Below are positions 1-12,787 of a stretch of DNA of 64,000 nucleotides, one piece after another. This DNA comes from Corylus avellana (taxonomy: Eukaryota > Streptophyta > Magnoliopsida > Fagales > Betulaceae). The translations under genes and the position numbers were made by a program. Where the stretch lies: the NCBI RefSeq assembly GCF_901000735.1, contig NC_081541.1:46791485-46855484 (forward strand), in the 5' to 3' direction. The notes under the pieces are model-generated. The model was not told where the DNA came from and ran no database searches. It was given only the letters and a program-made list of their open reading frames with translations. Position 1 is the stretch's first letter. Each line of letters begins with the position of its first letter.

Positions 1-910
1 ACTCCCTCTGGTGTCACCCCAACCTGCTATCCCAAATTGTGCCAGAAATTATTTTCAACATTTAATAAATCAATGCAGACTTGCATATTAAACTGGTACC
101 ACCAACAATGTAACTTAAGCCATCAGTTAGTGTTTAACCAACCATTTGGTTCTTTGGAACAATGAGAGGAGTGAAAAGATAATTCTTGACTAAGAAAGGA
201 CTTTTTTTACCCTCTTAATGAGCATTTTCATACCATTTCCTTCCTTTCTTTCCAAGAATCCAAAGCTAAGTCCATTAGAAATCTTTTTTTTTTCAAGAAA
301 AGGACCAAAATTCTTTAATCTACTCAATCAACAAAGAAAGGACCCCGTAGAAGCCACTAGCGACCTAATTCACATAATTTTAACAATGTGTATATAAGGT
401 CTTGAGTACTCCTTCCTTCCAAGCCAATTTTCAAAGGTTTCAAAGCCGAGTTGTGCTCAACGTTTGTATCAAACAATTATATCAACTAATTGTTCCAACG
501 ACCAAACTTAAATTCTCGTATTCACAAGTGTAATGCTGAGACAACTAACCAACAATTATATCAATGGCTCACTCCAGTAACCAAACATGAATTCTCGTAC
601 TCACAGGCGTATACTGAAACAAGTAACAAACAATTACCTGGTAATGCAGGGCCGGACGCTCCTGGAGGCGCTTGAAATCCGCGGGGCGCTCGAAGTACTG
701 CTCCATCATATCGATGAACCGGTCGTTGTCCTCCGCCGTACATCTCGGATCCTTCACCAGCAACGCCCCGGTCTCTCTCAGGACCCGACTCACCTCTCTA
801 CACAGCCCGGACAGTTCGGGTCCGACGCGGTCCGTCAACGTTGACGGATCGCCGTTGATCTCGTCCGCCAGCGCCAGATACACCGTCAGATCGATCACCG
901 GTAGGTCCAT
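1..910 (-). CDS. 2-oxoglutarate/Fe(II)-dependent oxygenase family protein, 5' end only
   Basis: Exons on the minus strand are 910-638 (91 codons, phase 0) and 23 to beyond position 1. The first exon starts MDLPVIDLTVYLALADE and contains LRETGALLVKDPRC and EDNDRFIDMMEQYFERP. This is the N-terminal (DIOX_N-like) region of an uncharacterised plant 2OG-Fe(II) oxygenase subfamily. The donor is CAG|GTAATT. The acceptor lies 23 bases from the left edge, and the frame continues VGVTPEG there, which is the expected continuation of this subfamily. The iron-binding HxD...H residues and the 2OG-binding RxS lie outside the window. The ATG at 910 fits the family start; a longer upstream reading frame exists but has no family similarity. 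Substrate unknown. Family identity is secure, exact function is not. Confidence 0.85.
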
Positions 911-1448
911 TCCTTTTTTTTCTTCTTTTTGCCTTTTGTTTTGTGATGGCGGGAGAGAGACGGTGGGTATGCGGGTTTTTTTTTTAACTTTTTGGGTTTG
1001 TGCTAAAGTGGGCGAGTGGCGCACGTTAGCGTAGGGAATACAGATTCGTGTAAAACTGGGGCTCTGTTGCGTGGTGATTATGTACACGCGACGTACAGAT
1101 TCGAAATTGGTATTGACTGGACACGTGGCAATTATCCGTGGCCAAAGTAACAATACTCTCACATTATCTTAGGAAAATTTTTTTATTGTACAGAAATTTT
1201 CTTTTAAATTGTGTTGAAATTATTTGTTTATTAATTTAGGAGAAAAATACTCCAAACATCTAGAGCCTTGAGGTATCATTTTTTTTTTTTTCAAAATCCT
1301 CCTAAGGTTTAAATTTTATTAATTTATTCTTTATGGTCCAAATTGTTATCAATTTTAGATCATTTTGCTTATCTTCTCTTAAATTTTTAACAATATTATC
1401 ACGTCATTCGACTCATAATGAATCATAAAGTGATATTGGTAATTTTTA

Positions 1449-1897
1449 GAGCATTCACAATGGAAGAGCCATATTTTTATGTAAAATGACTCATCATAAC
1501 TCACTTTTATCTAATTTAGGTAAACCATTTTTAAATGTCTCTACATCCGATTAGCTATATTTCTATCTATTTTATTAAAATATTATTAAAAATAAGAAAA
1601 GTTTTGGGAAGAAGAGAACATGTAAGAGGAAAAAATGAAAAAAGTTTTGGGAAAGAGAGAACGTGCAGAGAAAAAGTAGGAAAATATTTGGGAAAAAGAG
1701 AAAATAGGTGAGAGAAACAATGAAAAATAAAATAGCTCCCTTGAAAAGTGCTGCTACATTTAACTTTTTTTTTAGCTCTTATAATCAAATATTTATTTTA
1801 CATTTTCTTTTGGCTAATCCAATGTAAGTGGGTTTTTAAACATTTAAATAGCTACTTTAGATAAAAGTAACATTTAGCTATTCCATTGAAAATGCTC
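1449..1897. mobile_element. Tourist/PIF-Harbinger-like MITE with TTA target duplication
   Basis: The left end reads GAGCATTCACAATGGAAGAG. The right end, read on the other strand, is GAGCATTTTCAATGGAATAG, giving a near-matching terminal inverted repeat. The element is flanked by TTA at 1446-1448 and 1898-1900, the 3-bp TWA duplication typical of PIF/Harbinger elements. It is 449 bp, AT-rich and has no transposase. Confidence 0.85.
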
Positions 1898-1964
1898 TTA
1901 GGGGTTATTGTCTTGTCGAGTTAGAGGAGCTAGCCGAGCCATTTAAAATTAGAAGTAAAAAGAC

Positions 1965-2605
1965 GATTGCGATTAGCGGTTAATAGCTAAAACCGTTAAC
2001 CGCAACCGCCTAAACGGTTAGTAAAATTTACTAACCACCTCCGCTAACCGCCAGTTAGCGGTTAATTGCATCTGGCATATGCTAACCGTTGTTTTAATAT
2101 TTTGAAAATGATCTCAAATTTTCAACAAAGATGGCCGAAATACTTGTTCAAATCATCTTGAAAATAAAATACCTGAAAACAAGAGAGACATAGATAAGAG
2201 ATAAGAGAGGCCATGGCCCATGAGATAGAGACAGAGATAGAGACACCGTGAGATAGCAACATAGACAAAGAAGGGAGTTTTGACAATACATAATTACATA
2301 TACCAATATAAGGGCCAGAGAGTATACTCGAGATCAAAGACAACGATGCGAGGATGGTTCCGGACCAAGAGAGCTAGGAGAGACGGCGAGTCGAGGATGA
2401 CAACGAGGGAGCGATGAGAGACGGTGTGAGTGAGCGTGAGAGGTTGAGTGATGGGTTTAGGGTTAGGAAGAGATGAATATATAAAAGTGTAAAACGACGT
2501 AGTTTTGCATTCAATTAATTTTATTCAAGTTATATATATATATTGTATTTTAAAAAAGTGGAACGATTAACGCGGTTAGCCGTTAGAATGCTATTAATAA
2601 AAACC
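1965..2605. repeat. GCGGTTA-motif-rich repeat, possibly a non-autonomous hAT-type element
   Basis: Many direct and inverted copies of GCGGTTA/TAACCGC cluster at about 1970-2090, and again at about 2568-2615 in inverted order. Subterminal clusters of short motifs like this are common in plant hAT elements. I could not define terminal inverted repeats or an 8-bp duplication, so the class and borders are guesses. Confidence 0.35.
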
Positions 2606-3052
2606 GCATTTTCACCCTTATTTCCAATAGCCAACTCTTTTGGTCTCTTGAGAAATAGTTTGTTAAGTGGAAAATTCTACCTTCGGCTATTTTCAATAAA
2701 AACAAGTTATTTTTTAGGATGGAAACTCATTCCGCCTACTAAAGATAATTTTAGTGTGTTGTTTAAGGGTATTGCAACATTTATTATAAATTATTTAATG
2801 ATTAACGTGACAATCCATAACACTTCTCAAGTGAGTTATTAAACAATTAAATAACTTAATTTTTTTTCAGCCTTAAAATGTAGCCAAGCATTTTTCAAAA
2901 TATTATTGAGGTTAAACGGCAAAAATCTTGCTGCCGTGTAAATCACTTGACAAAGGCAAAACCAATGGCATTTATCGTAAAACCCCACCAACGACTACGT
3001 CCTTTCCCGTCAAAACGAAAAAAAAAAAACCCAAAATTCCCACGTACGCTTC

Positions 3053-3080
3053 TTTCGCGCCACTCTTCGATTCCCGCGCC
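3053..3080 (+). promoter_or_regulatory. two E2F-like sites upstream of the cohesin gene
   Basis: TTTCGCGCC at 3053-3061 fits the E2F consensus TTTSSCGC, and TTCCCGCGCC at 3071-3080 is a close second. They lie about 180-205 bp before the start codon of a sister-chromatid cohesion gene, where S-phase control by E2F/DP would be expected. Function is inferred. Confidence 0.6.
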
Positions 3081-3232
3081 CCCACTACTGTTCAATTTCC
3101 AAAATTTCCGATAAAACCCTAACCCCCAATCTTCCTCTATCTATCTATTCGCTGTAACTAAAACGAATCAAAGAACCCAATCTCCCTCGATCTCTCTTTC
3201 TATTTATCTATTTGCTGTAACTAACAAATCAA

Positions 3233-3256
3233 AGAAGAAGAAGAAGAAGAAGAAGA
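3233..3256 (+). repeat. (GAA)n microsatellite in the 5' leader of the cohesin gene
   Basis: About eight GAA units directly abut the start codon, so length changes would alter the leader but not the protein. Confidence 0.9.
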
Positions 3257-6200
3257 ATGTTTTACTCGCAGACTTATTTGGCGAGAAAAGGGCCGCTGGG
3301 GACGGTGTGGTGCGCGGCGCATCTGCAGCACCGGCTCCGCAAGTCTCACTACACCTCCACCGATATCTCCTCCACCGTCGGTCCGAATAACGCTCCCTAA
3401 ACTCAGCATTGCATTTTCACTTTCATTATATGTCTGTGTGTGTGCGTGTGTGTGTGTGTGAATTCATTGTGGGATGAATAGAGTTTTTCGGTGTTTTTTT
3501 TTTTTTGGTCAAGGAATGAAATTTCTTTGACTTTGTATCCGATGCTAAAAAGTCTTATTTTATTTATTCATGAGCCCAGAAATGGTTTAAAGTTACGGAC
3601 TTATTTGACTAAACTCAGCTTTGCAATTTGCACTTTTCATTACATGTGTTTGTCTGTGTGGTCATTGAGAGATGAATAGAGTTTCTGGGTGTTGCTTTTT
3701 TTTTTTTTTTTTGGTGAAGGAATGAAATTTCTTTGATTTTGTACTGATGCTGAAATTCTTATTTTATTTATTCATAAACCAAGAAATAGTTTGGAATGAG
3801 GAATGATTTAATATACACATGTATGTACTTGTATATGTACTCATTATTCGACTATAACTTTTGTTGAGCGTATGTTTGAATTTGGTTTTGTTCTGTTTCT
3901 TAGTCAAGGTGAAAATTTTGAGTTTTTGCTGTTTCCTTATCTTGTTCAATGGCATTGTGCCATTGTGGGTCGTCATTTGTCATTCTGGTCTTTTCCTTTT
4001 AAATGAATAAAATTTCTTTAATTTTGTTCAGTTTCTTATTCAATGTGAAATTAGTTTTGCCCCGATTTGGTTTTTACTGTTTTTTTTTTTAATTTAAATA
4101 TCTGGTTCAATGCATTGTCTGTGTTCAATGTTTTCTGGGTGTTTTTCCGTGATGAGTAAATTTGTCTGTTGGAGTTTAATTGTTTTTTTCGTATCCCATA
4201 GACGAATATATTAGCTGATTCCCATTTGATCACCCAGTTCATTGATAAGGTTTAGTTTCTGACAGCTTGGTTTTGGATAAGTCATATTTTAAGTTGTCAT
4301 TTTTAAGTTTACACAAAACGTTACATGTTAAAAAGCAAAGTGATAACGGGCGCTGTTTCTAATAAATTTGGTTAACACTTTGTAATCCAAATGTCTATTT
4401 TAGATCGAATCATGTTTCCAGAAGTTCCCATCGCGCTGAGAATGTCGGGCCACCTTCTCTTAGGCATTGTTCGGATATATTCAAAGAAAGTGGAGTATCT
4501 GTTCCAAGATTGTAATGTTGTTTTAAATGGTTTAAGAAAGGCCTTTGCTTCTATAGACCTTAATTTGCCGGAGGATGCAAGACAAGCGCCGGTTCAATCG
4601 ATCACTTTGCCAGACAAATTTGACCTTGATTCGTTGGAGTTGGATGATGAGATATACTGTGATGGGTATAATTCTTGGAAATTCTATTTTTCACTGTCTT
4701 CTTTACTCCAAAATTTTTATTTATATGACAAGTTTGCATTTTGATTTTGATTCTCAGGACTCCGGATAATCACCTCAGGAGTCAAGAGGAGATTACATTG
4801 ACAGGTTATCAAACTAGTTCCATTTTTCTTTTTAATTATGTACTTTTTTCAAGAAGTAAACACCTTAAATTGAGTAAATTTTCATGCACCAGATCAAATT
4901 CCTTTTGGAAGAGACCATTATGTTGCTATTTCTTTTGATGAGGTGGGATTCCTTTATTCTTTTATATCAACGTTTTCCGTCATTGCTTTCATCTTATTGT
5001 TGGTTGAATCCTGAGGTATTGCAATTGCATTTTCACCAATAGAAACTTTCTGATCTGTTTAGGATATCATGATGATGGACTCATCACATCCAGAAATGGT
5101 TCCCAATTCAGATGTTAGACAAATGGAGGAGGAGTATGTCTCCAACTGCCATCTAAAATCCTTTGGCTGCTTTTTTTGTTTTTTGTTTTTCTATGAGGAA
5201 CAGTGCATTCTTATTTTTTATTCGCGTTAAATTACAGCATTCCCACACCACCTCCAATTTTTGAGAAGGAAGCACTTAATGCAAGGTTTAATAATGACGG
5301 GACGCCTCAAAATTTTCAGCATGATGTGAACTTTCGAGATGCTGATCCAAGTAATCAGACAGAAATGCTTAATACGAGGTTTGCTGATGACAATATATCT
5401 CCAGATGTTCCAGGAAGGGAAATACTGCGTGATGCTGTCCCTGATTTTGGCTTAGAAAACCTTCCTCCGGTGTTGCCAGATCACGGGGAAGACATGGCTG
5501 AAACAAATGAATCTTTAGACCAAATCATGAACGAGAAGGACATAATCTCTCCAATCATGGAGGACAATTTAGTATCTGCTGGGCAGTCTTTACTGTTTCA
5601 GCAATGTTCTGAACCACCACCTTCTGCTGCTTCCCCAGAGGCTCCTGAGATTCTTGATACGCATGTTTCATTTAGTAAGTGCAGTTTTCTCATTGTTGAA
5701 TCTATGGATATGTGAGGATTATAGAGTCCAACATTGTTTTGATTCTGAACGTTTTGTATTTTTAGGTATGGCAGGGGATATTTCTCCTGGACTGGGAATT
5801 ATTCGATCAACACCACCTGTTCAGCAGCCAAAGGCAAGATCAAGGAAGAGAAAGCAGTTTGATAAGTCTACAGTTTTGACTAATAAGTATGGTTGGTCAT
5901 GTAATCCATAGATCATTTTTTTCTTCTTGTACTAGTTTACTAATGTAAGGATGTGAATTTTGTAGATTTATGAAGAAGTCACTTGAAGATGCTAGTGACT
6001 TATTGCGGAAGAAAAGGGATGCCCCTTGCTCTGCTTTGGGTGTGTGGAAGTTGAACAGCATCCTAAGAAAGGAACAAATTTTTCATCAACCTTCATTAAC
6101 TGGTGAGTGAACCTTTCCCTTTGCCAATTCTTTTATTGCTGCTGACCATCCCTTTTAAGGTGTTCATTTTTTAAGAAGTCAGGCATTTACATGCAGGTTT

Positions 6201-8875
6201 ATGTATGGATCTCTGTGATATTTTCAAGGACGACTACATGTCTTCAAAGCCCCATCTGGTTGTCTCCGAGGAAGCTTTTCCAGATCGTAGGATTGCAGCT
6301 ACTCCCATTTCAACAAATGATGCTTTCCCAGAGCCTAGGGTTCCACAATCTCCTGCTGCTACAGCTGAAGCTGTCCCAGAGCCTTGTGATGCTCAATCTC
6401 CTGCTCCTGTGCCTGACCTTGACATGGAAATTGAACTTCCTCGAAATGTTGAAGGCCATGATGGCAGCAACTTTTTACCTGAATTTGTGCCTTCTCAAGC
6501 CAGATTCACACCTTCTCCTCTTAGAAGACATGACTTCTCTCCTGCAACAACCAGTGAGACCGGAGTGCTTCCTACACCTGATCCAGCAGCATTCACTGGA
6601 ACTTGTAGGTCTGAACTGGAAAGACCAATGACACATTCAGAGGAGCGACTAGATCTAGAGCGCACTGGCTTTTCAGATATCCCTGGTCTGATGAATTCTG
6701 CAGAAGCAGATGTAAGTCCTTGTGATTCATATGATTTTCTTAGTAATAAATATCATTGCTTGCGATTTTCCATGTTTCCTTCTCCATTAACTGCTTGATG
6801 CATAATGTTGGGGAAGTTGGAAGCCATATGTGTTATGTTCTTTTTGTTTTATCATTTGAGCCATCCACCCTAAGGATTGCCTTTGTGTTAGAACTTAATA
6901 AGAGATTGCCACAAAGTATATTGTATACATGAAATACATCCCTCATCCTTTAAGGGTTTTCATGATAGTTAAACCACGTGAACTATATATTTGTTACATA
7001 CCCGGCTTTTTTAAGGTTATGATGGTATGCACAATATATGGTATCTTCAAGGTTTTTACAACTCGTTTTGGAACATCCTAGTGCTTCACCTCATGCCTTC
7101 CTTTAAGAACCAGCTGTATTTTAAACCTTAATTTAAACATTATTCTCACTCATTGAATTATTTCATTACAGGAACTTTATTTTCTGGAAGCAGATAACAA
7201 TACACCAACAGGTAAGCTGAGTAATGTTAGTACTTGTCTTGATTTGGGTGATTCTACAAATTGTGGGAAGTGTTTTTTTCAGTTATGAAAAAGGAATTCA
7301 TAGTATGTGGACAGATTCTAGGAATTCCACTTTTTGTATGTAATACGTGGATAACATATCTAATGCTTATAGCAGGATCCCAAGGAATGGGAGGAGTTGA
7401 CTCGTTGTCTGTGAGAAGCAGGTACTACAAGAAACTTTGTTAGTGGTGGTTTGTTAATTACATTTTGGTGGACAATGAACATATTAAATGTTATTGGGGT
7501 GCAGGGCTATGGCTCAATATTTAAGAAGGCATTCTCCTATCAACCCAATCTCAGAAGATCTATCTGAAGATCTCAGTTTAAACAAGATTTTAGAAGGAAA
7601 AACAAGAAAGATATGTGCTCGAATGTTCTTTGAGACACTGGTAAGTTTCTTAAACATTTCCATGTAGCCATATCTTCGCAAGATATCTATATAGGGTAGG
7701 TCTTAGCACTTGAAAATAATTAAGAGGATTTTCTTTTTTTAATTGGGGTGCAGCAACATGATTCAGTATTTTATTTAAGGATATGCATTGTTTGGGTGAA
7801 TGATGTTATTTCATTGAAAGTTGCATCCAAAGGAAATTCACTCCCTTGAATATTGGAAAAGCATGGGATTTTGTAACATCTTCTCAGTATTTGGTTAGTT
7901 TCTTGTGTCGCAAACTTGACAGTTACTAATGACTTAATCTAAAGAATCTCTCTTTTGTTCTTCATCTTCATGTTCTTGTCTTGAGTTGTTTAGTTATCAG
8001 TTGTCCTGCTGTTTCTTCTTCCTTGCATGTTAAAATCGCATGGTAACAATTGGAGCTTTCTGAATGTATCTAGTAGACATGATGGATAGTTTACCGATCA
8101 AGTACAGTGATTTCATTTAGTTTTCCAGGTTTATTAGTTCATTTCTAACGATCTCAGGCTTGAACGCCATAGCACTAAAACCTTTGTTTTCATCTGGCTT
8201 GCCACTACTATAGTTTTTCAATCTGAGTAGTTTTGTGCTGAACATTTCTTGTGTCCTGGGGCGGTTGGTTACTAATACTGACATTATGTGATGATTAGTT
8301 ACCAACGTTGAATAATTAATTTAATATATTTTAGTACAATACTCACAAAAACCCACCTTTACTGAGTACTTATGACCATAAGCTGTATGCCTTCTTAGAT
8401 TCTGATATGAAATATGCTGGTATTCAGCCTGTTGGCATGTACAGGAAGATTACACATAATTGTGTTTAGCAAATTCATCAACATGATAATTGCATTGGTT
8501 CAACCATCTGACCCCCATATTCTTCTATATTATTAATATCATAATGATTTATCTCTAGTAGATGTCCTTCTATTAATGAAGGATAGAATAACCTGACTTT
8601 TAGGCACAAGTTCTTCCACTGCTAATACCATCAGTTGTAGCTCTATAAAAATATGGTCTGCAGCATGCAGAAATGTGCACTGCGGTGAACTACAAGTGTC
8701 TTTTTAAACTGGTTATTTTATCTGTTCTTACTTGTGAGGTCAGTAAAGATAGGTGATTATTCATGGTAAATCACAGGTTTTGAAGAGTAATGGACTGGTT
8801 GATGTACAACAAGAAGAACCTTATGGTGATATTAGTTTGAAGCTGACTCCCACACTTTCAAAGGCTGAAATTTGA
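3257..8875 (+). CDS. SYN3: cohesin alpha-kleisin subunit (RAD21/SCC1 family, SYN3/RAD21.2-like)
   Basis: Thirteen exons: 3257-3380, 4404-4665, 4758-4804, 4893-4942, 5063-5133, 5238-5674, 5766-5886, 5966-6102, 6197-6711, 7172-7211, 7376-7421, 7505-7640, 8777-8875. All borders are GT..AG and the frame is kept, giving 694 aa. Residues 1 to about 105 (MFYSQTYLARKGPLGTVWCA, RIYSKKVEYLFQDC) are the Rad21/Rec8 N-terminal domain that binds SMC3. The last 65 or so (MAQYLRRHSP, MFFETLVLKSNGLVDVQ) form the winged-helix domain that binds SMC1. The middle is acidic and low-complexity, with a basic stretch KARSRKRKQ near residue 350 (likely nuclear signal) and several ExxR sites that could be separase targets. 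The length matches Arabidopsis SYN3 better than SYN2 or SYN4. Two GA-rich lines precede the ATG. Paralogue assignment is moderate, family is certain. Confidence 0.93.
3403..3800 (+). repeat. diverged tandem duplication of about 205 bp in cohesin intron 1
   Basis: Two consecutive copies share the same order of blocks: AACTCAGC..TGCA, GATGAATAGAGTTT, a poly(T) run, GGAATGAAATTTCTTTGA and CTTATTTTATTTATTCAT. The first begins near 3403 and the second near 3610. Confidence 0.85.
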
Positions 8876-10237
8876 GTTACAAAGCTACGAGACTTGTTTT
8901 GCAGCCTTCATGTATATATATAGGTAAGGATCTAACTGCTACTGTGGGGTACAAGCTTTTTCACTAGGTCAAAGTTTCACCAACATATCCTAACTAGTCT
9001 TCTACAATCAGCATTGGACTACTTTAATGGGAAATCGCCTGATTATAATGACTGTATTTTATTAGGTTACTGTTGTCTGATTTGGGCCAGTCTGGCATAA
9101 GAATTTAAGAGTTGTTGATTTACTACTGATTCAAAGTATGGTTTTCTTCAGTTTTAGAGCTATCCATTCAAATTTGAGATGAATCTTGGATGAAAGAATC
9201 GGAGGTGCAAAAGCAATATAGTCAGGAAAATTTTAGACAAAACTCATTCTTGTTTTCCTTCTCTTTTGGGCTGGATAAGATTTTGGACAGTCAATAAAAT
9301 ATATGCAAATTGACTATAATTATCATAATGATAAATATATTGAGGCATTAGCCACTTGGCTTAGTTTGGCAATTGGGAAGCTTTGCAAGAGAGGAATGAA
9401 AGGCCATACTTCAGTCATTGAAAGTGACTTTTTGGCCTCCCACTTTTCCTTTACCCCTATCTTATCAATTTTATCTCTCTCCTTCTCCTGACCCCTGCAG
9501 TGTCTCTTTTATCTAGACTAAGATAAGATTTCCTGTGAAAAATGCAGATGAGTTACCAAGCCAAGGAAAAGCAAATGCTGTTGGATTTGTACAGCGGCAG
9601 CATTCAATTTTGGATTCTATGCTTAGAACATTTTTCTACTAGGATCTTTGTAGGTGATGCTAAATTATTGTAAGCAGCAAAGTTGTGTGAAATTATTGTA
9701 GTTTAAAGGCTGTTCACTCTTGTTCAGCATATAAGTTAATATAATTCTTTTCCTGCTTACAGAATTGGTTGGCGTCCCATTTGTTATTTTGATGTTGTGC
9801 TAAATTATGAAACTACAATCATGATTGCAATGTAGTTAGGAATGTCATATAATACATTCTCATCCCATCGCATAGAGCATTACTCATAGGGAAAAGCTAT
9901 TGGTTTTTACCAGATCCAAGGCAAATGTTGATTTCAAGCAAAATGAGCTACCGAGTATTTGGCATTCATCTTTCCAAAAGCACCATATGCATATATCTTA
10001 TCAGAAAGAACATATTTTGCCCATACCCTTGTTTGGTGCTTCCCTAATCAAAGCAAAAAGTGATTAGCTACCACATGGCCTAAACTGAAATATTATCACT
10101 TGCATGAAAACTTTATTTCATTGACTGGTAACCGGCCTTACAAGGATACATAATAAACTACCAATAGTTTAAAAAAGATGGCCCCAAGAACATATGGAAG
10201 TCACAACCATCTTATACATATGGGAAGCAATAAACAG
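8876..10237. other. 3' region of the cohesin gene and intergenic sequence
   Basis: No coding sequence recognised. The cohesin 3' UTR probably lies at the start. A strong donor-like ATAG|GTAAGG at about 8922 followed by AATGCAG near 9546 could be a 3'-UTR intron, which cannot be proved from sequence. The 3' UTR of the Clot gene lies at the right end. Confidence 0.5.
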
Positions 10238-10908
10238 TCAGTTGCCAGCAACAAGGGCACTGATTTTATTTTCAATGTGTGCTTCATGGTCTGCAAGGCG
10301 GCCACGGATGGTGTCGTTTTCCCAGCGGACTAGTGTTGGAACTCCTGTGAGCTTAAACCTTGAGTCTACTCTCCATGGATGCTGGGGATTCCTCCATGTT
10401 GGCCTATCTCCAACAAAAGCTCTCAAAAGCACAACATCATCTGCTGTTGCCTCCAGCTTCTTGTAGATTACAGGCTCAGCTCTTACACAATCTGGAAAAG
10501 AAGAGGGCCAAAAGGTCAATACTTGATCGCATATTGAAACACTTTTAACTTGTGAATTCATTGCCCAATGTTTTCATGCTTTTCATCAAGCAATTGATGT
10601 ATATCATGGTCTACTCTTTAACCCTTTTTGGAAGTCTTATCTAATAATCGATGCATCGTCACAAAATATCAAAAACCCATAAACAATGTGCAGTAATAAA
10701 GAAGAAACGCAAGAATTCTGTCATGGGGAAAGAGAAAAATGAATATGGGTATGCGTGTGTTACCAGGGCACCAGCTGAGGGAGGTAGAAGGGTCTTTGTC
10801 AGCCAAGAAGAGAATCAGATTGGCTTTGTTTTGGGGTGCTTCTGATCTGAACTTCTCAAACACGCTATCAAAGCTTGACACAGTGGCGTCCAACAGCTTC
10901 AGCGGCAT
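10238..10908 (-). CDS. Clot-type thioredoxin-like protein
   Basis: Two exons, 10908-10764 and 10491-10238, join in frame to give 132 aa. The protein is a TRP14/Clot-like thioredoxin fold: it carries ANLILFLADKDPSTSLSWCPDC with the active site WCPDC at residues 46-50 (the cysteine pair is completed across the intron), then GDRPTWRNPQHPWR and GVPTLVRWENDT with the cis-proline. It is very like Arabidopsis Clot as I recall it. Likely a cytosolic disulfide reductase for specific substrates rather than a general thioredoxin. An in-frame ATG 22 codons upstream (10974) would add MRSSSSAKHSSIFPIHTLEQ-type residues; the conserved start MPLKLLDATV favours 10908. Length is normal for the family. Confidence 0.95.
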
Positions 10909-10974
10909 CTTCGGTTGCTCGAGGGTATGTATGGGAAAGATGGAAGAATGTTTTGCAGAGGATGATGAACGCAA

Positions 10975-12787
10975 CCTGCAGGTGCAGGGTCTCCCTTTTA
11001 TAAGCTAATCTTCGGGCAAATGACTTCAATGCCCTTGCCCGTGTTATTTGGTGTTTGTTTTTTCTAAAGCCTGTGTTCTGCTCGTGCCATGCAGGGTATG
11101 GTCCGCAAAAGGATGATTTTGAATGATTTGTCGTGCTCGTGGGCAAGAAATGAAGAAAAGAAACACAGAATGAATTCCTTGCGTGCGATTTTTCCTCATT
11201 TCATTATTATTTTCAGATATATATATTTTCATGGATTAATTCAAAATAAGAAATATAGTTTGTAAAAATATTGTTAATTCTTTAGTTTTTAAGAGGATAT
11301 GCTCTTGTTCAACTTGTATTTCGCTGAGTTTTAATTTAATTTATGGGAAAAATAAACTTTCCCCATCTGCTCACACCTCAACCCCTCTTCTCCTCTTTAA
11401 ATTTTTTTTTTTTTTTTTTTTCAACGAGTTTGGATTAAAATTGGACCTACAAGTAAATTTTATATAAATTTTAAGATTAACATAAGGTTAAAATATGAAT
11501 TTGATCTTCAAACTAATGATTTTTAGGTGTTTTCTATTTTTTAATTATGATGTGCAAAAATAGTTTTGAATGCTTTTTTTTTTTTTTTTTTTTTTTAAGT
11601 ATTAACAAACAAGCTCAATTATCACTAGAGTAAACTAAGGATACATTTGGGATTACGATTTTGCAAGAATAATCTAAGTTTTTAAAAGATATCACAAACA
11701 TAAGGCGTTTTGATATTGCGATTTAAAAAGCATTTAATTTAAAATATGAAAAATATCTATAATTTCTATAAGCAATCTAAGAAATGCTTATTTGAAAAAG
11801 AGCGAATTTAAACCAAAATCACAATTTCGCATAACAAATATTCGATAAAAACGTACTTTTTAACATGTTTTACCAAACGTCTTTATAATTTTAAAAATAC
11901 AATTTTTAAAATTTCACTTATTAAAACCGCAATCTAAAGTAAGTCACTAGCATCCGATATACGTCCATTCTATTCTTGTCTAGATTGAAATGTGATTGAG
12001 GGGAAACAAAGGTCAAGAACTTGATAGGAAATTAGAATGAACGTGAATATGGTCGAAAATATGATTGTCTAGTTATTTCGACAAGAAATTATTCTAAACT
12101 GGGTTAATAAAAAAGTCTTCCAAAATAGACTATTAAATGCATGTGAAAATTAAAATTATTAATGAAAATCGCATGCATCTAGACACATAACGGCATAATA
12201 GACTTAGTTAGGAGAATTTACTTTAGGAAAAAAAGAACTTTATCCATTTACTAAGAGTAATATTAAAAACTACATTTTTATTTCATAAATATCATCAGAA
12301 GTCTCAATCTACCCTTGGATTAGTCCTATTAAAAAAAAAAAAAAAAAAAAATCAAAGATTGATTGACGAAGACAACCACGTTAGCATTATGAAATAGTTG
12401 TGAGATAAAAGTGTCGTTTCTAGCATTTTTCATTTACTGTAAAGCTTTGAGAATCATAGTTGGTAATATTCAACAAAGCCAAGCTTGAACAACAGAAGGC
12501 TTGATTGAGCTCATTTATCATCAACTTGAAGAATAGATCATAATTAGAGGCACCAATTTGCCAGGCTTGGCATATTACCCCGTACTATATACTTTTTACT
12601 AGCAGATGCACCAGTGGGCGTCTGCTGAGAAACAAGTGCAGAATTCTACCAGAAAAACAATCAGAACTATGAAAGAGACAAAGTACTAATTCCTAAAATT
12701 CATTTCAAGTGAACAAAAACCATCCTAATTTTCATACAAAGGATACAAAATGGACATGCTCCAAACACCATGGTGTGTCCCCCTATT
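10975..12787. other. intergenic, AT-rich, MITE-like repeat
   Basis: Long T and A runs lie at 11401-11422, 11574-11596 and 12331-12350. A possible Harbinger-type MITE spans about 11645-11945. No gene seen; the right end carries the 3' UTR of PSRP2. Confidence 0.6.
11645..11945. mobile_element. possible Tourist-like MITE
   Basis: The left end includes TTTGGGATTACGATTTT. The right end, reverse-complemented, includes TTTAGATTGCGGTTTT, a partial terminal inverted repeat. The inside is AT-rich and non-coding. Exact ends and target duplication are unclear. Confidence 0.4.

Larger units (their letters stand above)
911..3052. other. intergenic region rich in transposon relics
   Basis: No gene seen. 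It holds the promoter side of the oxygenase gene, T-rich tracts, a Tourist-like MITE (1449-1897) and a zone with repeated GCGGTTA-type motifs (about 1965-2605). The short reading frames here lack family similarity. Confidence 0.7.

Noticed and set aside
672..1034. Open frames on the plus strand over the oxygenase exon
   Set aside because: Antisense shadows of a GC-rich exon with no recognisable domain.
569..1162. Longer reading frame that extends the oxygenase start upstream
   Set aside because: The upstream residues show no family similarity; the conserved start MDLPVIDL is at 910.
4051..4242. Minus-strand open frame within cohesin intron 1
   Set aside because: Lysine/asparagine-rich translation of AT-rich intron DNA.
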